Below are positions 14,851-19,255 of a stretch of 19,255 bases of DNA, in pieces. The position numbers and the translations under genes are program-made. Source of the stretch: JAKFEW01 sp036675505 (GTDB lineage: Bacteria; Cyanobacteriota; Sericytochromatia; S15B-MN24; JAQBPE01); NCBI GenBank assembly GCA_036675505.1, contig JAKFEW010000097.1:1-19255 (forward strand), read 5' to 3'. Under the pieces are notes generated by a model that saw only the letters and a list, made by a program, of their open reading frames with translations, had not been told where the DNA came from and searched no databases. Position 1 is the stretch's first letter. Each line of letters starts with the position of its first letter.

Positions 14851-15801
14851 CTATGGACGACCGACCGGCACGCGGGGTTCCACGGTGGGCGGTTGGTCGA
14901 GGGAGGCCTGCAAGTTGGCCAGGTTGTGGCGGTTCAGCATCACGATCGCGAGCTGCTGTGCGGCGAAGACCCAGCCGCGGTCGAGCAGCCAGCGGATCGC
15001 GGGCAGCGCCCTGTCCTCGTCGAGGAGCCCACCGAGCCGCACGAGGCCGTCGAGGGCCCGGTGCAGCGGCGTGAGCTGGATCATGAGGCGCACCTCCCAG
15101 GTGGGGTGCAGGCGGTAGAAGTAGGCGGCCATGCGGCCGCGCTCCTCCTCGATGCGGCGCATCCCCGGCAGGTCCGCGAGCGAGAAGCGCGGGTGCCAGT
15201 GGAAGCCACGCGCCTCGCGCGTGCGCACGATCTCGACGCCCGCCTGCTTGAGCCGCAGACCGAGCTCGAGGTCCTCCCAGCCATACTCCACGAACCCCTC
15301 GTCGAAGCCGCCCACCTCGACGAGGTAGGCCCGTGGCACCGATACGTTGTTCGTGGCGAAGCACGCGGCGGAGACATGGCGCGGCGTCACGGGGGTCGCG
15401 AGCGGGTCGTCGAAGCGATCGGTGTCGACCGAAAGCCCCTGAACGAAGACCCGCCGCCCGTCCGCCTCGCGGTGGAGCCGCAGGTGGGTCTCGAGGAAGG
15501 TGGGCACGACGACCACGTCGCTGTCGATGAAGACCACGAGCTCGCCGCGCGCGAGCCCGATGCCCACGTTCCGGGCCCGGCTGCGCCCCGCGTTGGCCTG
15601 GGGGTGGTAGGTCCAGGCAGGACCCTCCGTCCGCAGGCCTGCGACCAGCTCGGGCGTGTCGTCCGTCGAGCCGTCGTCGACCACGACGATCTCGTACTTC
15701 TCGGGCGCGAGGGTCTGGCCGAGCAGCGCTTTCAGGCACTTCTCGAGGATCGGGCCGCGGTTGTAGGTCGCGATGACGACGGAAAGGGCGGGGGCGTTCA
15801 T
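14851..15801 (-). CDS. Family 2 glycosyltransferase
   Basis: 316 residues. GT-A fold signatures in order: SVVIATYNRGP (7-17), VVVDDGSTDDTPE (39-51), NAGRSRARNVGI (70-81), FIDSDV with the metal/sugar-nucleotide DxD at 93-95, and GFDEGFVEYGWEDLELGLRLKQAG (165-188), where ED is the usual acceptor-activating region (galactosyltransferase C-terminal type). The remaining 100 residues are amphipathic and may touch the membrane. It transfers a sugar from a nucleotide donor, probably to a lipid-linked surface glycan given its place between an O-antigen ligase-like gene and envelope genes; the sugar cannot be read. The start ATG 15801 overlaps the upstream stop as ATGA and has GAGGA 9 nt upstream. The frame stays open far upstream only because of GC-rich shadow coding. 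Confidence 0.9.
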   Translation of the reverse strand: MNAPALSVVIATYNRGPILEKCLKALLGQTLAPEKYEIVVVDDGSTDDTPELVAGLRTEGPAWTYHPQANAGRSRARNVGIGLARGELVVFIDSDVVVVPTFLETHLRLHREADGRRVFVQGLSVDTDRFDDPLATPVTPRHVSAACFATNNVSVPRAYLVEVGGFDEGFVEYGWEDLELGLRLKQAGVEIVRTREARGFHWHPRFSLADLPGMRRIEEERGRMAAYFYRLHPTWEVRLMIQLTPLHRALDGLVRLGGLLDEDRALPAIRWLLDRGWVFAAQQLAIVMLNRHNLANLQASLDQPPTVEPRVPVGRP

Positions 15802-17072
15802 CGGCTGGGTTCCTCGGGCAGGGGCCCCTCTCGGCCCGAGCGGGTCGGGATCGCATGGACGGCCCGGCGCAGCTCGGGGGGGCGGTCCGCCAGCGCCATG
15901 CGGCGCGCCGCCTCGACGCCACCCACGAGCAAGAAGAACACCATCGCGTTGCGGCCTTCGGACAGCGTGTAGTCGAAGATGTTCATGATGCCGTAGCCGA
16001 TCACGGCGCAGATGGTCGCGGCCACCGGCAGGCGGTACTGCGTGTGGGCCGTGTCGCGCAGGCCGCGCCAGAGCACGGTGCACACGATCGTGACGAGCAG
16101 CACCACGACCGGCACGCCGAACTCGACCGCCACGTGCAAGTAGTAGTTGTGCGCATGCGGCAAGATGGTCGTCTCTTCGGCGAGGCGGAACTGCGGATAG
16201 ACTATCTCCCAGGTGCCCGGCCCCCAGCCGGTCCAGGGTCGGGCCGCGACCATGTCGCGCGCGGCGATCCAGCCCATCACGCGATACTTGTCGAAGGCCG
16301 GGTTGTCCCAGGCCAGCGCCGCGACGCGTGAAAAGACCATTTGCGGGAACATGGCGGTGGCCGAGGCAGCGCCGCCGACCAGCACCAGCAGCCAGCGCCG
16401 ATCGACCCACAGCCCGAACAGCACCATCATCGCCCCGGCGCCGATCCAGCCGGCGCGCGAGGACGTGAGCACGAGGCAGGCGCCGAGCACCGCCAGGCCT
16501 GCCGCGATCAGGACCTTCCGCGGCCGCGACGCCATCTGGTGGAACAGGCCGAGGCCCGCGCCCATGGCCAGCACGAGGAAGCCCGCGAGCAGGTTCGGGT
16601 GGTACATGACCGAGTTGATGCGCCGATCCGGCGTGCCGATCACGATCTCGAGGGTCGGCGACCAGTGCCAGACCTTGTGGATGTTGAAGGCGTAGACGAC
16701 GAGGCCGAAGACCGCCATCGCGACGGCGACCCAGAAGACGGACCTGTGGAGCTGCTTGAGCCGCCCCGGCGTGACGATCGTCCAGGTCGCGACGATGAAC
16801 GTGACGGCGTAGCCGAGCCCGCCGAGCCAGCCGAACACGCTCTCGAGCGGCCGCTCGGAACAGGCGGTCGAGACGGCGCCGAGCGCGAGCAGCGCCACCC
16901 ACATCCAGCCGAGGGAGGTGCGCGGCCGGAGGCCGACCTCGCGAGCCTGGAGGCGCAGCAATAGCTCACGCCAGAAGGTGCCGAGGAGGCAGACGGCGGT
17001 GGCGGCGAAGGTCAGCGGCATGAGCCACACGCCGACGGTGACCCACCGGAAGGACGGACGGGTGACGATCAC
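15798..17072 (-). CDS. O-antigen ligase / Wzy-like polytopic membrane protein
   Basis: 424 residues with about 11-12 hydrophobic segments. Wzy_C (O-antigen ligase superfamily) signs: YHPNLLAGFLVLA (157-169), LTSSRAGWIGA (202-212, with the conserved Arg206), RPWTGWGPGTWEIVYPQ (278-294) in the large periplasmic loop, and HAHNYYLHVAVEFGVPVVVLL (306-326, with the family histidines). Such proteins join polyprenyl-linked glycan to lipid A core, or polymerise glycan, or glycosylate proteins; sequence alone does not separate these. The start is GTG 17072, overlapping the acyltransferase stop as GTGA, with AGG about 7 nt upstream. The downstream GT2 overlaps as ATGA. The setting between an LpxL-type acyltransferase and a GT2 favours lipopolysaccharide or lipooligosaccharide assembly. 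Confidence 0.85.
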   Translation of the reverse strand: MIVTRPSFRWVTVGVWLMPLTFAATAVCLLGTFWRELLLRLQAREVGLRPRTSLGWMWVALLALGAVSTACSERPLESVFGWLGGLGYAVTFIVATWTIVTPGRLKQLHRSVFWVAVAMAVFGLVVYAFNIHKVWHWSPTLEIVIGTPDRRINSVMYHPNLLAGFLVLAMGAGLGLFHQMASRPRKVLIAAGLAVLGACLVLTSSRAGWIGAGAMMVLFGLWVDRRWLLVLVGGAASATAMFPQMVFSRVAALAWDNPAFDKYRVMGWIAARDMVAARPWTGWGPGTWEIVYPQFRLAEETTILPHAHNYYLHVAVEFGVPVVVLLVTIVCTVLWRGLRDTAHTQYRLPVAATICAVIGYGIMNIFDYTLSEGRNAMVFFLLVGGVEAARRMALADRPPELRRAVHAIPTRSGREGPLPEEPSR

Positions 17073-17989
17073 GAGGCCACCTGGAGAGCAAAAGGTTGCC
17101 GTGGGGCGCGGGTCAGTTCATGCTCCCGCGCCCAGCGATCGTGCACCCAGAGCCAGTGCTCCGGCCGCTCGCGGATCCACCGCTCGTACACGCCGTACAG
17201 CACCTGCATGTCCGTCTCGTCGTCCCCGGATGCCGGGAGCTCCGCCTCCACGGTGATCCGGTGCCGCCCGTCCGGCTCGCGCACCGCGCGCATGGGCAGC
17301 ACGGCGGCGCCGGTCCGGCGTGCGAAGAAGAAAGGCCCGGTCGGCGCCGAGACGGGTCGGCCGAACAGCCGGACCACGGCGTCCTGCGGCTCGCCGTGCT
17401 GGTCGGCCAACATCACCAGCGCCTCGCCGCGTGCCAGCGCCCGCAGCACCGGCCGCAGCGACGCCGCGCCGGCATTCTCCCAGGTGGCCACGCCGCACAC
17501 CGCGCGCGTTTCCTTGAACATCCGGTCGAAGGCGTCCTGGCTGGGACGCTGGACCAGCCCATGCACGGGCAGCCCCCGGCGCGCGAGCGCCGCGGCGAGC
17601 ACCTCCCAGTTGCCGTAATGGCAGGTCGCGGCGATCACACCGCGTCCGGCGGCCCGCGCGGCCTCGACGTGTTCCCAGCCATCGACGCCGGCGATCACCG
17701 CGTCCGGCTCGGCGGCCAGCATCGGCAGGCGCAGGACCTCGGCGATGTTGCGCGCCAGCTCGCGCACATGCGCGCGGGCGATCGCGTCGAGCTCGCGGTC
17801 CGCCGGCGCTGGGCCATAGGCCGCGCGCAGGTTGGCCCGGATGAAGCCGCGCACCGGCGTGAGCCGGTAGCCGGCGTATGCTGCCGTGGCCACGGCATCC
17901 GCGGCCGCCAGCGCGGCCCGGCGGGGCATGGCCCGGGCCACCGCGGCGAGCGCCTGGAAGGTCCGATACAACAGGGCCTGCGCGTCCAC
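17069..17989 (-). CDS. LpxL/HtrB-family lipid A acyltransferase-like protein
   Basis: 306 residues. Hallmarks of the lysophospholipid/late lipid A acyltransferase family: FIRANLRAAYG (49-59), catalytic HX4E as HYGNWE (124-129), QRPSQDAFDRMF (147-158), LADQHGE (194-200), and the C-terminal RPEHWLWVHDRW (275-286). In the family the enzyme adds a secondary acyl chain to lipid A, or acylates another glycolipid, at the inner membrane. The N-terminus lacks the strong transmembrane helix of E. coli LpxL, although it is moderately hydrophobic. The start is GTG 17989; there is no Shine-Dalgarno, but TATAAT ends 6 nt upstream, so the mRNA may be leaderless. It is the first gene of the six-gene minus-strand operon. 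Confidence 0.9.
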   Translation of the reverse strand: MDAQALLYRTFQALAAVARAMPRRAALAAADAVATAAYAGYRLTPVRGFIRANLRAAYGPAPADRELDAIARAHVRELARNIAEVLRLPMLAAEPDAVIAGVDGWEHVEAARAAGRGVIAATCHYGNWEVLAAALARRGLPVHGLVQRPSQDAFDRMFKETRAVCGVATWENAGAASLRPVLRALARGEALVMLADQHGEPQDAVVRLFGRPVSAPTGPFFFARRTGAAVLPMRAVREPDGRHRITVEAELPASGDDETDMQVLYGVYERWIRERPEHWLWVHDRWAREHELTRAPRQPFALQVAS

Positions 17990-17995
17990 GGTCCC

Positions 17996-18001
17996 ATTAT
18001 A
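17996..18001 (-). promoter_or_regulatory. -10 element of the acyltransferase-headed operon
   Basis: On the minus strand this reads TATAAT, a perfect -10 hexamer, with 6 nt between it and the GTG start. Transcription would begin at or next to the start codon. The position 17 bp upstream (18019-18024) has no TTGACA-like sequence. Confidence 0.6.
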
Positions 18002-18041
18002 ACCCGGATCACCTTCGCGGCGGGCAGGCGTGGATTCCCGC

Positions 18042-18047
18042 TATAAT
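18042..18047 (+). promoter_or_regulatory. -10 element of the TPR gene
   Basis: A perfect TATAAT with 7 nt between it and ATG 18055, so +1 falls at the A of the start codon. No -35 consensus is visible; the 17-bp-spaced position is again 18019-18024, shared with the divergent promoter. Confidence 0.6.
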
Positions 18048-18054
18048 ACGCGCT

Positions 18055-19131
18055 ATGAATCGCGAGGCGATCGCCAGGCACCAGGAAGGTGTCCAGCTTC
18101 AGCAAGCCGGGCATCTGCGCGAGGCGGCGGACGCCTACCTCGCCGCGCTCGAGCTCGACGCGCGGCTCGAGCTCACACGCTCGAACTTGGCGATGGCCTT
18201 CTTCCAGCTCGGCGAGATCGACCAGGCGATCGCCCAGTACAAGCAGCTGCTCGAGGCCCACCCGCTCAACGTCAAGGCGCGCTACAACCTCGGCGTCGTC
18301 TTCGCCTCGATCGGGCGCTACGACCAGGCCACCGCCGAGTACCGGCAGGTGCTGAACCTCGAGCCCGGTCATGCGATGGCGCGCTCCAACCTGGCCTGGA
18401 TCCTGCAGCAGCAGCAGCGCCACGGCGAGGCCATCTCGGAGCTCGAGCACCTGCGCGCGCTCACCCCCGACGACACCAACGTGCTCTATCAGCTCGGCGT
18501 GCTGCACAAGCAGATCGGCGACCTGGATCAGGCGCGCTGGTTCTGGCAGGCCGTCGTGGCGGCGGATCCGCGGCACATCGGCGCGTTGCTCGCGCTCGCC
18601 GACGACGCGCGCCAGGCCGGCGATGCAACCGCCACGCTCGGCCACGCGCTCGACGCCCTGGGCGTCGACCCCCAGCACCCCGCGGCGCAGATTATGGCGG
18701 CCCGCGCGCACATGCAGCTGCTCGAGTACCGCCAGGCGTCGGAGATCCTCGAGGCGCTCGCCCAGCGCCTGCCGCACAGCGGCGAGGTGCGTTACCACCT
18801 GGGTGTGCTGGCCCACGAGCGCGGCGATCTCGAAGAAGCGCGCGTTCACCTGTCCGAGGCCTGCCGCCTCGACGATCACCACGCCGAGTACCACAACGAG
18901 CTCGCCACCGTGCTTTACAGGCTCGGCGCGTTCGAGGACGCCGTGGATCATTTCCGCGAGGCCGAAAGCCTCGCGCCCGAGAACCCCGTGATCAAGGCGA
19001 ACCTGGGCTTCTGTTACATGGCGCTCGGCGAACACGCCGCGGCGGCCCAGTACTTCGAGGCTTTCCAGGCCAGGCCCGGCGGCGGCGAGTCCGTCCGCCT
19101 GGCCGTGCAGTGCGCCATGGATTTGTTGTAG
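18055..19131 (+). CDS. Tetratricopeptide-repeat protein
   Basis: 358 residues made almost wholly of about ten 34-residue TPRs, beginning with ARHQEGVQLQQAGHLREAADAYLAALELD and including ARYNLGVVFASIGRYDQATAEY and KANLGFCYMALGEHAAAAQYF. TPR solenoids hold protein partners; no enzyme domain, signal peptide or membrane segment is visible, so it is likely cytoplasmic. ATG 18055 is chosen because the TPR pattern starts there and a perfect -10 lies 7 nt upstream; the frame is open further upstream, but that stretch contains the promoter region and the reverse-strand acyltransferase. There is no Shine-Dalgarno, which fits a leaderless message. Its product may scaffold the divergent envelope operon, which is inference from position only. 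Confidence 0.9.
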   Translation: MNREAIARHQEGVQLQQAGHLREAADAYLAALELDARLELTRSNLAMAFFQLGEIDQAIAQYKQLLEAHPLNVKARYNLGVVFASIGRYDQATAEYRQVLNLEPGHAMARSNLAWILQQQQRHGEAISELEHLRALTPDDTNVLYQLGVLHKQIGDLDQARWFWQAVVAADPRHIGALLALADDARQAGDATATLGHALDALGVDPQHPAAQIMAARAHMQLLEYRQASEILEALAQRLPHSGEVRYHLGVLAHERGDLEEARVHLSEACRLDDHHAEYHNELATVLYRLGAFEDAVDHFREAESLAPENPVIKANLGFCYMALGEHAAAAQYFEAFQARPGGGESVRLAVQCAMDLL

Positions 19132-19132
19132 C

Positions 19133-19255
19133 AGGAGGAACAGCATGGCCAAACTTGGAGTTAACAGCGCCTGCGGCTATCCGAAGGAGGAACAGCATGG
19201 CCAAACTTGGAGTTAACAGCGCCTGCGGCTATCCGAAGGAGGAACAGCATGGCCA
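19133..19255 (+). repeat. 52-bp tandem direct repeat carrying ribosome site and start codon
   Basis: Units: 19133-19184, 19185-19236, and the first 19 bases of a third at 19237-19255, identical throughout. Each unit has AGGAGG, a 6-nt spacer AACAGC, then ATGGCC. It begins 1 nt after the TPR stop. G+C is 29 of 52, clearly below the flanking genes. The array runs off the window edge. Confidence 0.95.
19145..19216 (+). CDS. Candidate 23-residue peptide ORF encoded across the repeat junction
   Basis: ATG 19145, with a perfect AGGAGG 6 nt upstream, opens a 23-codon frame starting MAKLGVNSACGY and closed by TAA at 19214-19216 in the next repeat unit. Because the period (52) is not a multiple of three, each unit is read first in one frame and then in another. 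The next ATG (19197) lies inside this ORF and would start the same peptide if further units follow. I do not recognise the peptide. It may equally be the duplicated 5' end of a larger gene lying beyond the window, with the last unit providing the real start. Confidence 0.3.
   Translation: MAKLGVNSACGYPKEEQHGQTWS

Noticed and set aside
15802..16902. Upstream extension of the GT2 glycosyltransferase frame
   Set aside because: The GT2 fold starts at MNAPALSVVIATYN. ATG 15801 has a ribosome site and a classic ATGA overlap, and the extension lies under the O-antigen ligase-like gene in another frame.
17878..18054. Upstream extension of the TPR frame
   Set aside because: It overlaps the divergent acyltransferase start and both -10 boxes; the TPR pattern begins at ATG 18055.

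Overview
The window is a dense, GC-rich (roughly two-thirds G+C by eye) bacterial chromosome segment with 11 confidently identified genes, one of them cut by the left edge. No tRNA, rRNA, CRISPR, transposase or integrase is visible. A lipid A-type acyltransferase, an O-antigen ligase-like protein and exported periplasmic proteins point to a diderm (Gram-negative type) host. The taxon cannot be fixed from the sequence. Several traits (BioY style, NHL lipoprotein, GC-rich diderm with leaderless-looking promoters) would fit a non-photosynthetic relative of Cyanobacteria or a myxobacterium-like lineage, but this is only an impression.

Layout. (1) 3-896, plus strand: the 3' part of a Pro/Ala-rich protein with two homologous peptidoglycan-binding-like repeats. 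(2) 922-1611, minus: bioY, a biotin-type ECF transporter S component, convergent with the first gene. (3) 1781-7125, plus: secD, secF and a double GT-C glycosyltransferase of the protein O-mannosyltransferase type, probably one operon, followed at 7221-8738 by a lipoprotein with a repetitive linker and a six-bladed NHL propeller. (4) 17989 down to 8735, minus: a tightly packed six-gene run with junctions of -4, -4, +7, +2 and +2 nt. It encodes an LpxL-family acyltransferase, an O-antigen ligase-like protein, a family 2 glycosyltransferase, an exported AMMECR1-domain protein, a 1601-residue thioester alpha-2-macroglobulin and a VanW-family protein. (5) 18055-19131, plus: a TPR protein transcribed divergently from that operon. 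(6) 19133-19255: a 52-bp tandem repeat, each unit carrying a perfect Shine-Dalgarno and an ATG, running off the right edge.

How the genes fit together. Almost everything serves the cell envelope: protein export (SecDF), surface glycosylation (GT-C fusion, GT2, O-antigen ligase), outer-leaflet lipid acylation (LpxL), periplasmic protection or surveillance (alpha-2-macroglobulin) and wall-associated proteins (VanW, PG-binding repeats). The least familiar parts are the exported AMMECR1 / alpha-2-macroglobulin / VanW set co-transcribed with lipopolysaccharide-type genes, the back-to-back TATAAT promoters that sit 6-7 nt from the start codons of two divergent genes, and the start-site-bearing 52-bp tandem repeat at the right edge.
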